Shown: positions 1-8,559, numbered from the stretch's first letter. The stretch: 49,692 bases of DNA from Chitinophagaceae bacterium (GCA_947447825.1 CANFLL010000023.1:1-49692); one strand, 5' to 3'. The notes: generated by a model not told the origin, from the sequence alone. Made by a program: numbers and translations.

Positions 1-78
1 CATAAAGCAATTAGCACAACATTGATGGTTTCTCTACTTGCCTTTTTAGTTGATTGCTTTAGAAATTGGGGGTATTGA
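1..78 (+). pseudogene. C-terminal end of an unidentified ORF cut by the window edge (possibly transposase-like)
   Basis: Frame 1 is open from the first base to a TGA at 76-78 and reads as 25 residues ending in LVDCFRNWGY. The peptide is hydrophobic in its middle (LMVSLLAFLV). It could be the last residues of a gene that starts outside the window; a transposase tail is one guess because the next 300 bases are repeat-like. The fragment is too short to assign. I see the open frame; the identity is speculation. Confidence 0.25.
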
Positions 79-400
79 AATTATTTTTCATGCCGTTGCA
101 TTATTTTGTCAAAACAATCCCTCATCTTTGCGTTAGGTAAGAGAGGTGTCCGTTGAAAATCTGTCCGAGAGAACCTTCTTTTCCTGAAATTTTAGCGGAG
201 CGAATACCAGTTACAAACTGGTTCGATTTAAAAGATGTTTCGTGAAGACACGAACCAAGGCTTAGTTTAAAAGACCTTAGCGAATGCACACGCCACAGGC
301 GATGCGCTAGCCCTTATAGATTTTAGCGAGTGGCTTGGACTAGCTGGGAAAACAGAACGTATTTTTAGATAACTAATAATAATTTTTTATCTTAAGCTTT
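79..400. other. Non-coding leader with short hairpins upstream of the RNase H gene
   Basis: No gene is seen here. A possible Bacteroidota-type -7 element (CATCTTTG, 7 of 8 to TAnnTTTG) lies near 125-132. Short perfect hairpins follow: ACCAGTT/AACTGGT at 206-222 with an ACA loop, and TTCGTG/CACGAA at 239-254 with an AAGA loop. A third GC-rich one (CGCC-ACA-GGCG) lies near 288-300. The density of 3- and 4-base-loop hairpins resembles the stretch that follows the helicase gene, so both may belong to the same repeat-rich background. Confidence 0.4.
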
Positions 401-1033
401 ATGAAAAAACAAAAATATTATGTAGTTTGGGTAGGAAGGGAAGTTGGAATTTTTAAAACTTGGGAAGAATGTAAAGCACAAATATTTGAATATCCCAAAG
501 CTGAATACAAATCTTTTAAAACATTGGCATTAGCCGAGGAAGCCTTTTTTAGTCTGAGCGAGGACTTTATAGGAAAGAGTTTTTTTGAGTCTGAACTAAC
601 AGAAGAACAAAAGAAGTTAATTGGTGAACCAATTTTAGATAGCATATCCGTAGATGGAGCATGGAACACTGCAACAGGTATAGTTGAGTATCAAGGTGTA
701 CATACCGGCACTAAAGAAAAACTTTTTCATTACGGACCTTGTGAAGATGGCACAAACAATATAGTCGAATTTTTAGGCATTGTTCACGCTCTTGCCTACT
801 GCAAACAAAAAGACCTTAATTATCCCATTTATTCAGACAGTAGAAATGCTATTAATTGGGTTCGCGATAAAGAAGCTAGAACTAATCTAGAGAAAAGTGA
901 TAAAAATAAAAAACTTTTTGAACTAATAGATAGGGCTTTAAAGTGGCTTAATGAAAATGAATACCAGAATAAAGTTTTAAAATGGGAAACAAAGGCATGG
1001 GGTGAAAACCCTGCTGACTTTGGCAGAAAATAG
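401..1033 (+). CDS. rnhA: Ribonuclease H1 with N-terminal hybrid-binding (viroplasmin-like) domain
   Basis: RNase H1 cleaves the RNA strand of RNA:DNA hybrids (R-loops, primers) in the cytoplasm. The 210-residue protein has two parts. Residues 4-50 (YYVVWVGREVGIFKTWEEC, then a Y-K-S-F and AEEAF segment) match the viroplasmin/hybrid-binding fold found at the N-terminus of RNase H1. Residues 80-210 are the catalytic domain, with the four acidic residues in order: D85 (SVDGAW), E123 (NIVEFLG), D146 (YSDSRNA) and D206 (NPADFG). Length is normal for the two-domain type. The stop is 17 bases before the helicase start, so the two genes probably form an operon; both act on structured nucleic acids. 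I am sure of the family. The link to the helicase is inferred from spacing. Confidence 0.92.
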   Translation: MKKQKYYVVWVGREVGIFKTWEECKAQIFEYPKAEYKSFKTLALAEEAFFSLSEDFIGKSFFESELTEEQKKLIGEPILDSISVDGAWNTATGIVEYQGVHTGTKEKLFHYGPCEDGTNNIVEFLGIVHALAYCKQKDLNYPIYSDSRNAINWVRDKEARTNLEKSDKNKKLFELIDRALKWLNENEYQNKVLKWETKAWGENPADFGRK

Positions 1034-1050
1034 GAATAAAAAACATTGTA

Positions 1051-3201
1051 ATGAATCAACCGAAAACAGATTTAAGCAATTTAAATGATGGGCAGCAAGA
1101 GGCGGTTATAAGCGAAGATGCCCGTATCTTGGTTTTGGCTGGTGCTGGCTCTGGAAAAACTAAAACCCTGCTGCAAAAGCTTATTTATCTTATAGAAAAA
1201 AAAGAAATTAGTCCTTCAAGTATACTTGCAATCACTTTTACAAAGAATACAACGAATGAAATGATTGACCGACTGATTATTTCAGCCGATACCACAGGAC
1301 AATATGAAACCATGCTTTTTGATAAGCAATTAAGTAAAGCTGACAAAGACAAGGAAAGAATTTATAACCAAAAAAAGTATAAATGGATTGATGGGCTAAC
1401 CATAAGAACTTTTCATAGCTTTTGTTATGGCATTTTACGTAGCTATGGGGTGAATGAATTTGATAATAAATTCAGGATTATTGGAAATGAAAAGAGGGAT
1501 GAGGAAGATGAACTTTCTAAGAACGTTGCCCCTGAAACTGTATTTGAAGTAGTACACAAACTATTAATTGAGCAATGTGAGGATACAATTTTTTTACTTC
1601 AACTAAAACGATACATTTTAGATTATATAATTGACAAAATCCATTTAAAAAAGAATGACAAAAATATAATACCGAAAGATGGAAAATATTTTACAACATT
1701 AGATGGTACTAAAGTTCGTTCAAAATCTGAACAGTTTATTGCCGATTGGTTTTATAGGCATAGTATAAAATATGAGTATGAGCCTTTACTGAACATAAAA
1801 GATTTTTCTTTTCGTCCTGACTTTTATATACCCGAAGCCAATCTTTATATAGAGCATGTAAGCGATAAAAGTTATTCAACGAAAGATAAGGAAGAGCAAT
1901 TTGTAAAAGGGAATTTGCTGTTAGTCAAAACATTTGAGAGCATGACCAGAGACTCTGCCTTATTCAATCATACTTTAGATAAGATAGTCAAAAATAGGTT
2001 GCCAGCAAATTATCTAAAAACAGTTTCATTAACCTACAAAGAAGAATTTAATGGCTATCATGAAGATGTAAAAGATTTTGTTGCACAAATAATGCGGATT
2101 ACAGACATGATTAAAGTTGAGAATATCGACTTAAAATTAGTTCTAGAAAATGCAAGAAAAGACCAACACGAAAGGGTTAGAAATTTTTATGAGCTTGCTA
2201 TTCCCATAGTTCAGAAATACATACACTATTGTACCGATAAATCATACTTAGATTTCAATGATTTAATTTCTAGGACTACATCCTTATTTCAAAATCATGA
2301 GGACATTGCAAACAAATACAAAAGCAAATACCAATACATTTTGGTTGATGAGTTTCAAGATGTAAATAATTTACAGGTTGAATTGATTAAACTATTGCTC
2401 AAAGAACAAACGCAACTATTCTGTGTAGGGGATGACTGGCAAAGTATTTATGGATTCAGGGGGTCTAACGTTAGCTACATTGTTGATTTTGAAAGTCATT
2501 TTGCTAATTCAAAAGTTATCAAACTAAGTTTGAATTATCGTAGTACACAAAATATCGTTGGCGCAAGCAATGAAGTGATTAAGCACAATAAATTCAAGGT
2601 AGAGAAAGAAATATTTTCTTCCAAAAGATCTGAACATAAGATAGTTATATATTCAGGAAATAGTGAGGATGAAAATATCCAATTTTGTTTTAATAAGGTG
2701 CAAGAACTACTAGAAGAAGGACTTACGAATGATGATATTCTATTTCTTTACAGAAGAAGCAAAATGTATTCTCCTTTTTTCTATAGGTTCAAAAATGAGA
2801 ATGTAAAAGTTCAAGCAAAAACTATTCATGGCGCTAAAGGACTTGAGGCAAAAGTTGTTTTTATTATTGGACTGACACAGGGTAATGGTGGTTTTCCTGA
2901 CATTTGGTTGGAAGATAGAATTTTTCAAGTCATAAAAAAAGCAAACCATGATTTGTTGATGGAAGAGGAAAGGAGACTTTTTTATGTAGCCATTACTAGA
3001 GCTAAAGACAAACTTTTTTTAATAACTGAAAAGGGAAATGAATCAAGCTTCTTAAAAGAGATTCCTGAGATATTTACAGTTAAAACGAGTATTCCAATAA
3101 AATCAGTTGTTGAGAAAGTAATTACATGTCCAAAATGCTTTAGTCAATTGGAAAAATTATTTGTTTTTTGCCCTTATTGTGGGCAAAAAGCAACTGAATA
3201 A
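1051..3201 (+). CDS. UvrD/Rep-family (SF1A) helicase with an inserted restriction-endonuclease-like domain and C-terminal zinc ribbon
   Basis: This is a probable 3'-5' ATP-dependent DNA helicase of 716 residues. SF1 motifs are present in order: Walker A GAGSGKT (31-37), ITFTKNTTNEM (61-71), TIRTFHSF (117-124), Walker B LVDEFQD (431-437), GDDWQSIYGFRG (460-471), LNYRST (494-499), TIHGAKGLEAKVV (591-603) and FYVAITRAKDKL (644-655). Between motif Ic and motif II, residues 222-270 form an insert with SKSEQFIADWF, then RPDFYIP, then YIEH. That E...D...E-x pattern matches the Vsr/PD-(D/E)XK-like insert known in some helicase IV-related proteins. Four cysteines near the end (C693, C696, C707, C710) form a zinc ribbon. 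The gene follows rnhA closely. A repair or anti-phage role is possible; the sequence alone does not decide. Confidence 0.88.
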   Translation: MNQPKTDLSNLNDGQQEAVISEDARILVLAGAGSGKTKTLLQKLIYLIEKKEISPSSILAITFTKNTTNEMIDRLIISADTTGQYETMLFDKQLSKADKDKERIYNQKKYKWIDGLTIRTFHSFCYGILRSYGVNEFDNKFRIIGNEKRDEEDELSKNVAPETVFEVVHKLLIEQCEDTIFLLQLKRYILDYIIDKIHLKKNDKNIIPKDGKYFTTLDGTKVRSKSEQFIADWFYRHSIKYEYEPLLNIKDFSFRPDFYIPEANLYIEHVSDKSYSTKDKEEQFVKGNLLLVKTFESMTRDSALFNHTLDKIVKNRLPANYLKTVSLTYKEEFNGYHEDVKDFVAQIMRITDMIKVENIDLKLVLENARKDQHERVRNFYELAIPIVQKYIHYCTDKSYLDFNDLISRTTSLFQNHEDIANKYKSKYQYILVDEFQDVNNLQVELIKLLLKEQTQLFCVGDDWQSIYGFRGSNVSYIVDFESHFANSKVIKLSLNYRSTQNIVGASNEVIKHNKFKVEKEIFSSKRSEHKIVIYSGNSEDENIQFCFNKVQELLEEGLTNDDILFLYRRSKMYSPFFYRFKNENVKVQAKTIHGAKGLEAKVVFIIGLTQGNGGFPDIWLEDRIFQVIKKANHDLLMEEERRLFYVAITRAKDKLFLITEKGNESSFLKEIPEIFTVKTSIPIKSVVEKVITCPKCFSQLEKLFVFCPYCGQKATE

Positions 3202-3204
3202 ATC

Positions 3205-3250
3205 CCCGCTCTTTGAGGCTTGTAGCCCCCGCTCTTCGAGGCTTGTAGCC
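3205..3250. repeat. Two tandem copies of a 23-bp repeat
   Basis: Copy 1 is 3205-3227 and copy 2 is 3228-3250; they differ at one base (T/C). The right end also forms a hairpin, GAGGCT-TGT-AGCCTC, at 3238-3252. The repeat begins three bases after the helicase stop codon and could act as a processing or termination structure for that operon, although no T-run follows. Confidence 0.75.
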
Positions 3251-3581
3251 TCAAAGGCTTATTTTGTTGCTAAAAGCAACGGAGTATGCCTACGAAACTG
3301 CAAGTTTCGTAGAGCGTTTTGTTAGAGCCATCTTCAGAAAGTCCATTTCTAGCAATCCAATATTATCGGGGTAGTTTGTTGCACTACTATAAATGTAATG
3401 CCCCTACTCTACCTATCGCCCCTGCTAGTCCGCGTCAATCGCTTCAATCTACTAGGGCTACCGCACGCATTTTGCGTGTGGATTCGCTAAGATAGCTGCC
3501 AGTATTTTGGTGACCACGTTTTGTAATAACTATTTGATTGAGGTAAATCCAGACAAAAGCGTGCGGTAGCAGCGAGTAGTG
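3251..3581. repeat. Non-coding stretch with a 10-bp-stem hairpin and a 12-bp inverted repeat
   Basis: No gene is seen. A perfect hairpin, CTACGAAACT/AGTTTCGTAG with a GCA loop, occupies 3290-3312. An inverted pair, GCTACCGCACGC (3457-3468) and GCGTGCGGTAGC (3559-3570), brackets 90 bases, in which a smaller hairpin CACGCA-TTT-TGCGTG (near 3464-3478) sits. The pair could be the ends of a small non-autonomous element, but no flanking target duplication is obvious. Confidence 0.5.
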
Positions 3582-3618
3582 ATAATCCTGACAGGTCTCA
3601 AAGACCTGTCAGGATTAT
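3582..3618. repeat. Perfect 17-bp-stem hairpin with CAA loop
   Basis: The arms ATAATCCTGACAGGTCT (3582-3598) and AGACCTGTCAGGATTAT (3602-3618) are fully complementary, with a three-base loop. Similar GACAGGTCT-type palindromes are, to my knowledge, common between genes in Bacteroidota. This copy abuts the truncated 5' end of the Rpn remnant that follows. There is no T-run, so it is unlikely to be a simple terminator. Confidence 0.85.
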
Positions 3619-3621
3619 GAG

Positions 3622-3904
3622 TTGTGGTGCTACTGGTTAGTTATTGTGAGAGCAAAGGACGAAGGATTAAAAGAAGCCTATACAGAAGCAGACAGACGAA
3701 ATTGGACAAAGCAAGAGTTGGAAGACTATGAAAGAGCCTCAATAAAGGAACGTGATGAAATGGGTAGGATTGAGTTTGCTGAAAAAAAAGCAGAAGAAAA
3801 AGCCCTCAATAAAGTAGCAAAAAACTTGAAGGATAATGGGGGTATCGGTTAACGTAATTATTGGTAGTACTGCCTTAACAAAAGAAAAAATTGAAAAACT
3901 TTAA
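3622..3904 (+). pseudogene. C-terminal remnant of an Rpn/PD-(D/E)XK transposase-like nuclease, frameshifted
   Basis: The frame 3622-3852 (TTG start only) gives 76 residues, including EADRRNWTKQELEDYERA and a Lys/Glu-rich helix. This is the usual C-terminal part of the Rpn (recombination-promoting nuclease) family, normally near 300 residues. The catalytic N-terminal domain is missing. At the G-run near 3838-3842 the coding frame shifts by one base. After it the other frame reads VSVNVIIGSTALTKEKIEKL to a TAA at 3902-3904, which is the typical Rpn C-terminus. The gene is therefore broken twice: truncated in front, next to a strong hairpin, and frameshifted near the end. Assignment is from pattern memory and is moderately secure. 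Confidence 0.6.
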
Positions 3905-4285
3905 TGTTGCATTTCTGCCAACAACTAGGTTTTCGTTGCGCCCGAAGGAAATGAAATGAAAAACCTGTTGAACGAAACCTATGGTAGCCCTTCCAATTCT
4001 CTATTTTTATGGAGATGTGTTTGTGCTAATTCATCATTCCTGTAATGACTGATCAGTCACTAAATTTCAACATACACAAACATCTGCCCCTACCAAAACA
4101 CTTTTGTAGGATATTCTGTGTAATGTTGTCGGACTAGTTTGTAACAGGCTCACAATTAGGTAAAGTTGTTGTTTGATAGGATTGTTATAAATTCCGCTTA
4201 CAAACTGATTTATTGGAAAAACACATGCGACCTAAACCTTATCCCCTACTTTCATTTTATCATTTAATTTTTAGCAAATAAATTA
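3905..4285. other. Non-coding stretch with a 14-bp palindrome
   Basis: No gene is seen. The only structured site found is TGACTGATCAGTCA at 4046-4059, a perfect palindrome without a loop that could be a dimeric-protein binding site. It is more than 1.4 kb from the start of the minus-strand gene to its right, so it has no obvious target promoter. Confidence 0.4.
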
Positions 4286-5539
4286 TTATTGAGCTGGTAT
4301 GCTAACAGTTTTATAGGCAGTGTCTGCACAACCATTTGCTGTAACAATTAGCCTAACCTTGTAATCAGAATTACTTGTTCCAGGATTGCCCTTTGTATAT
4401 CTTATTTCTGTAAAACTGTTGTTGCTATTATCTGCTTTTCCATTTGCAAAATCCCAGTAATATCCATCAATAGCTCCATGTTTCACGGTTGATTGACTAT
4501 TAAAAGACACCAATACATCAGTTGCATATTCTTTTACCCAAGTGTAATAGAATGAGGCAACTGGCTTAGGATTAGGGCCTTTTGCATTCACCGATTTATG
4601 AGTTGTATAAATTGTGCGTCCATTTAGTTTTACAGACATAATTACATCGTAATCGTTCATGTAGGCAAAAGCGTGTTGGGCTGTATAGCCAGAATCATCA
4701 TGCGTGCCATCAGACCAATGCCAGTAATATACCGAACCTCCTGGCACACTAGTAGCTTGAGCAGTAAAATTGAACGTTTCATTTGTACAAGCATTTTGTG
4801 CCTCAGCAGCAAAGTTTCCAGTAATAACAGTTGTATAGTCTGCTGGAACCCAAACGGAAACAGTTGTGTCAGCCGTGCAGCCTGCATCTGTTGTAATTGT
4901 AAGTTTAACTAGATAAGTGACATCCTTAGTTATTTTGGGGAACTGATGCCTTGTTAAAGCAACAGCAATATCAGAAACCGTTCCGTCTCCCCAATCCCAA
5001 TGATAGCTTACAATTGAGCCATGATTCACACTCGATGCACTATTGAAAGTGACATAGTTTGGATTATCTGAAATATCATTTTTTGTAGAAAAAATAGCTA
5101 CAGGTGTTAGCGTTTGTCCCCATGCTTTTAATGGAAAAGTAGCTGAATTAATTACTACACCACCGCTGTTTTTAACATCAACCTGAACAACAAAAGAAGC
5201 AGTATTATTATACCCATGTTGAACAATTAGTCCGGTGTCTTGGTGTCCATCGCCAAAATACCAGTTAATGGTAGAAGCTTCTGTTATGCCAGATACATTA
5301 GCTTTAAAGGTAAATATCTCGGTTGATGGTGCACATGGTGATGTTCTGGTTTCTGTAATAATTAAACTACCAATGGTGTATGTAATGGTGTCTCCAGAAG
5401 TGGAGGTAGTTGTTTTTGTTACTACTTTGTTTTGCGAATTTGATGAACTATTAGTGTCTTTATTGCAAGATAAAAAAACAATCATCACCACAATAAAAAA
5501 TAATAGCTGAGAATAAGTATGTTTTAATGGTTGCCTCAT
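4286..5539 (-). CDS. PKD-repeat surface lipoprotein (paralogue of the next gene)
   Basis: The 417-residue product begins with a lipoprotein signal (hydrophobic LLFFIVVMIVFLSC; lipid-attached Cys25), so it is probably anchored in the outer membrane. Four PKD-like beta-sandwich repeats follow, each marked by a W-x-(F/W)-G/S-D-G core: WYFGDGHQDTG, WDWGDGTVSD, WHWSDGTHDD and a weaker YWDFANGKAD. PKD domains mediate protein or polysaccharide contacts; no catalytic domain is seen. The ATG is preceded by AGAAGG at good spacing. The gene lies 41 bases downstream of a paralogue of nearly equal length that shares the IYTTHKSV segment and domain order, which points to tandem duplication. Ligand unknown. 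Confidence 0.8.
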   Translation of the reverse strand: MRQPLKHTYSQLLFFIVVMIVFLSCNKDTNSSSNSQNKVVTKTTTSTSGDTITYTIGSLIITETRTSPCAPSTEIFTFKANVSGITEASTINWYFGDGHQDTGLIVQHGYNNTASFVVQVDVKNSGGVVINSATFPLKAWGQTLTPVAIFSTKNDISDNPNYVTFNSASSVNHGSIVSYHWDWGDGTVSDIAVALTRHQFPKITKDVTYLVKLTITTDAGCTADTTVSVWVPADYTTVITGNFAAEAQNACTNETFNFTAQATSVPGGSVYYWHWSDGTHDDSGYTAQHAFAYMNDYDVIMSVKLNGRTIYTTHKSVNAKGPNPKPVASFYYTWVKEYATDVLVSFNSQSTVKHGAIDGYYWDFANGKADNSNNSFTEIRYTKGNPGTSNSDYKVRLIVTANGCADTAYKTVSIPAQ

Positions 5540-5580
5540 TTACCTTCTTGTTTTTTGTAACCTATATTTTACTAGCTAAT

Positions 5581-6864
5581 TTAGTAGGTGTATTTACCAA
5601 TAATTGGAACAACAAACGAAGAGGTCGCCGTGTCTTTACAGCCTACATTGCTTGTTACAATGTGCTTTATGGTATGCTGCGAGGTAGTTAGTTTTTTATT
5701 AAACTCATAAATTTCGTAAGTATCGTTTGTATTAGTATTTATCAAAACATCATCCATATACCAAGCATTAGTAGCGATGTAGCCATGTGGCGGACTAATG
5801 CCAGCGCTATACATAGCCCATTTCACATAAGTTGAATCTTCATAAGAAACATTCTTGAAAAACAAAGCGGTAGGCTGAACATTTTGCCCATTTGCCCAAA
5901 CTGATTTGTGGGTGGTGTAAATAATTTTACCATTCATGCTCACATACATCTTCACATCGAATGTATTTTGGTAAGTAAATGTGTGCTGAATGGGGTTGCC
6001 TACACTAGTGCCTGTAGCATCTGAAAAGTCCCAAGTAAACACTGCACCTTGAGGAATATTCTTGGCATTTGAAGTGAAAGTGAAATATTCTGCTGTGCAA
6101 GGATTATTTTGAACGGTGTCGAAGTCACCAGAAATATTATTATAAATCGCAGCAATTGATACTGGAACATACGCAGTATCCTTACATCCTTCACTTGAGG
6201 TAACAATAAGCTGAACAGGATAAGAAACATCTTTTGCTACCTGTGGAAAGTTATGTGGAGTATTGTCTGCTGTGGCAGCACTAGTTGTTGTGCTATCTCC
6301 CCAAATCCAGTAATAATTACTGATATGACCATTGGTTACCGATGAGCCATTGGCATTAAAATTATAATTGTTTGGATAGTTAATATCGAATATCTGTGCA
6401 TAAAACGAAGCATGTGGTGATACTTGTTGACCATGTGCTGCAACGTTAACGGTGGTTACACTTAGGCTAACTTTATTAACGTCTTTTATTGTTAGAGTGA
6501 CTGTATACTTTCCTGGAGAAGCATAAATATTTCCTACAGTTGCTCCATTACCTGCACCATTAATGGTGTGACCATCTCCAAAATCCCAATTCAAAGTAGC
6601 TCCTGTTGGCAAAGAGGTTGCATAAGCCGTAAATGCAAAAATTTCATTACTAGGATAGCATTGGCTTGTTCTGCTGTATTTTAAGGTCACTTTGTTAATA
6701 GTAGCCTCAACTGTGTCCTTATAAGCGGAAGTAATTCCGCCAACTGTTTTTATGGTGTCTGTAGTTGGGGTAGTAGTTGATTGTGTGTCGGTAGTTTTAT
6801 TACATGAAGTAAAGGCGGCACCTAAAATTAGGAGAAGAAGTATGTATTGAAATGTATGTTTCAT
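5581..6864 (-). CDS. PKD-repeat surface lipoprotein
   Basis: This is a 427-residue lipoprotein with signal ILLLLILGAAFTSC and lipid-attached Cys21, followed by a Thr-rich linker. PKD-like repeats show as WDFGDGHTI, YWIWGDSTTT and FTWDFSDATG, plus a final, diverged AWYMDD unit. Residues near IIYTTHKSV match the neighbouring gene at 4286-5539 closely, so the pair are paralogues. It is the first gene of the minus-strand pair and diverges from the T9SS-cargo gene at 7147. A good -7 element (TATATTTG) lies upstream at 6897-6904. The role is probably cell-surface binding; no enzyme motif is visible. Confidence 0.8.
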   Translation of the reverse strand: MKHTFQYILLLLILGAAFTSCNKTTDTQSTTTPTTDTIKTVGGITSAYKDTVEATINKVTLKYSRTSQCYPSNEIFAFTAYATSLPTGATLNWDFGDGHTINGAGNGATVGNIYASPGKYTVTLTIKDVNKVSLSVTTVNVAAHGQQVSPHASFYAQIFDINYPNNYNFNANGSSVTNGHISNYYWIWGDSTTTSAATADNTPHNFPQVAKDVSYPVQLIVTSSEGCKDTAYVPVSIAAIYNNISGDFDTVQNNPCTAEYFTFTSNAKNIPQGAVFTWDFSDATGTSVGNPIQHTFTYQNTFDVKMYVSMNGKIIYTTHKSVWANGQNVQPTALFFKNVSYEDSTYVKWAMYSAGISPPHGYIATNAWYMDDVLINTNTNDTYEIYEFNKKLTTSQHTIKHIVTSNVGCKDTATSSFVVPIIGKYTY

Positions 6865-6896
6865 TGTGTTTTTTGTTCTAAATACTATATAATCTA

Positions 6897-6904
6897 CAAA
6901 TATA
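6897..6904 (-). promoter_or_regulatory. -7 element (TATATTTG) for the PKD lipoprotein pair
   Basis: On the minus strand the site is a perfect match to the Bacteroidota -7 consensus TAnnTTTG, about 33 bases upstream of the ATG at 6864. No TTTG is found at the usual 19-21 bases further upstream, so the -33 half is weak. Confidence 0.4.
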
Positions 6905-7146
6905 ACATCCCAAGCGTCAAAACCTCCCCCTCAAATAAAGGATTGAATAATTGTTTACCTATAACAACTTTTGTTACCATCAAGAAGCTTTCCCACAAAG
7001 AGTTGCTGTCTTATTTCAAAATAAAATTTCATCCTTTAATTAATCAAAAGCGATTCTATTACAAAATGAATACAAACAGCACTTCTTTTATTTATTGAAG
7101 TGTTTTCTTAAATAATTTTCATTCAAAACTCAAAAAAACAAAAAAC

Positions 7147-8559
7147 ATGAAGAAAGTCTACCTTGTAATTGCATTGTTTTGTTTGTACGCATCTAGCAAT
7201 GCACAGAAAGTATACTTTAGACAAACTTTTGATAAACCTACGTTTGATGGTAAGGTTAATTTCATAAGTTCTGGAGACCTATTCGGTCCTGATTCATTTG
7301 CTGTGGCTTTGAGTAGCAACTATTCTAAACCAAAACCAGATAGCACTCAGTTTACTTATATAGGTACTAGTTCTGCTTACATTGGTACAGACTCTTTAGT
7401 ATCCGACGGCAATGGTGGCTATGCAATCGATTTAATTAAACAAACAGGTAGCGGAAATGCAGCCTCTTTGGCTAGGTCAGTTCCTTTAGCAGAGTTGACA
7501 CCTTCCTTTCTTAAAATGAATTTTGATATTACTCCGAGTGAATTCTCAGCTGCTAAAGCAGCCAATTCTTTCTATGTAACACTAGGACAGATTTTAGACA
7601 CAATTAGGTCTGAGAGCGCCAAAACTAACATGACTTTCAGGATGGCAATTTCTCCAAATGGTGGTGCAACAAATATTTTTAGACTCCGTGACCCTGCTAC
7701 TCCAGCAACAATGGGAGTTGATTCATTCATAACCGGCTCAAAATATAACATTACTCTTGTTGCCAATAATGGCAGCGACACAGCAGCATACCATATTTAT
7801 TCCTCTCCTGATGGCAAAACAGATAGTGTTTTAGGAGGTAGGTGGGATGCTTGGATTACCACTTCTGCCGGAATCTCTACTAAGGAATTAGTTGGCAGAA
7901 AGATTGTTAATCCATCTATTGCCATGACTGGATTTCGTTTTTTAGTTACCAATGCACCACAGGTTTCTTATATTTTAGATAACATATTAATTACAGATGG
8001 CAGCAATGCAACCCTGCCAATCAACATCAGTAAGTTTGACGCTACTAAACTAAACTCAAACGCTTCCTCCATTTCTTGGTCTGTTGCGAATGCTAGCAGT
8101 GTTAAACAATTTATTATAGCAAAAAGTAGTAATGGTGAGAATTTTAAAAATTTAGGGACTGTTTCCTATGCTGGTACAAAAAACTACTCTTTCACAGATA
8201 ACTCTTTGAGTTCTGGCATTAGTTACTATCGCCTTACTACTGTTGAGTTAAATGGCGTTCAGAGTTATAGTAAAGTAGTTGCTATTGTAAACAAACCATT
8301 AGGTGCAGCTGTAATTTCGTTAGCACCATCTTTAGTAAGAAGTACAACTACTTTGAGTGTTAGTGCTGCTACAACAGATAAAGTTACTGCGAGAGTTGTG
8401 GATGCATTTGGACGGACTGTTATTGTTAAAAGTACATCTATTCCGGCAGGGAACACGCAACTTGCAATGGACTTTAGTACGCTGAAAGCTGGTAGTTACT
8501 ACCTTCAAACAATATTTTCTGATGGTAGTGGCAAAACAATTCTTTTTGAAAAACAATAA
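7147..8559 (+). CDS. Secreted protein with type IX secretion C-terminal sorting domain
   Basis: The product has 470 residues. A Sec signal peptide (KKVYLVIALFCLYASSNAQ) precedes a mature part that starts KVYFRQTFD. The middle (to about residue 290) looks like a beta-sandwich of the kind found in secreted Bacteroidota proteins, but I recognise no catalytic motif. Residues about 295-385 resemble a fibronectin-like module (FIIAKSSNGENFKNLG, SYYRLTTVELNG). The last 75 residues form a type A T9SS sorting domain: ARVVDAFGRTV, then LKAGSYYLQTIFSDG and a basic end. The protein is therefore probably exported across the outer membrane and anchored or released. The next gene starts 45 bases downstream, which suggests co-transcription. 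Confidence 0.8.
   Translation: MKKVYLVIALFCLYASSNAQKVYFRQTFDKPTFDGKVNFISSGDLFGPDSFAVALSSNYSKPKPDSTQFTYIGTSSAYIGTDSLVSDGNGGYAIDLIKQTGSGNAASLARSVPLAELTPSFLKMNFDITPSEFSAAKAANSFYVTLGQILDTIRSESAKTNMTFRMAISPNGGATNIFRLRDPATPATMGVDSFITGSKYNITLVANNGSDTAAYHIYSSPDGKTDSVLGGRWDAWITTSAGISTKELVGRKIVNPSIAMTGFRFLVTNAPQVSYILDNILITDGSNATLPINISKFDATKLNSNASSISWSVANASSVKQFIIAKSSNGENFKNLGTVSYAGTKNYSFTDNSLSSGISYYRLTTVELNGVQSYSKVVAIVNKPLGAAVISLAPSLVRSTTTLSVSAATTDKVTARVVDAFGRTVIVKSTSIPAGNTQLAMDFSTLKAGSYYLQTIFSDGSGKTILFEKQ

Noticed and set aside
1-400. Insertion sequence at the left edge
   Set aside because: Only 25 codons of an unidentified frame and short hairpins are visible; there are no terminal repeats or transposase motifs to support it.
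4046-4059. 14-bp perfect palindrome as an operator
   Set aside because: It is not near any start codon, and a single palindrome of this size can occur by chance, so it is only mentioned in the spacer entry.
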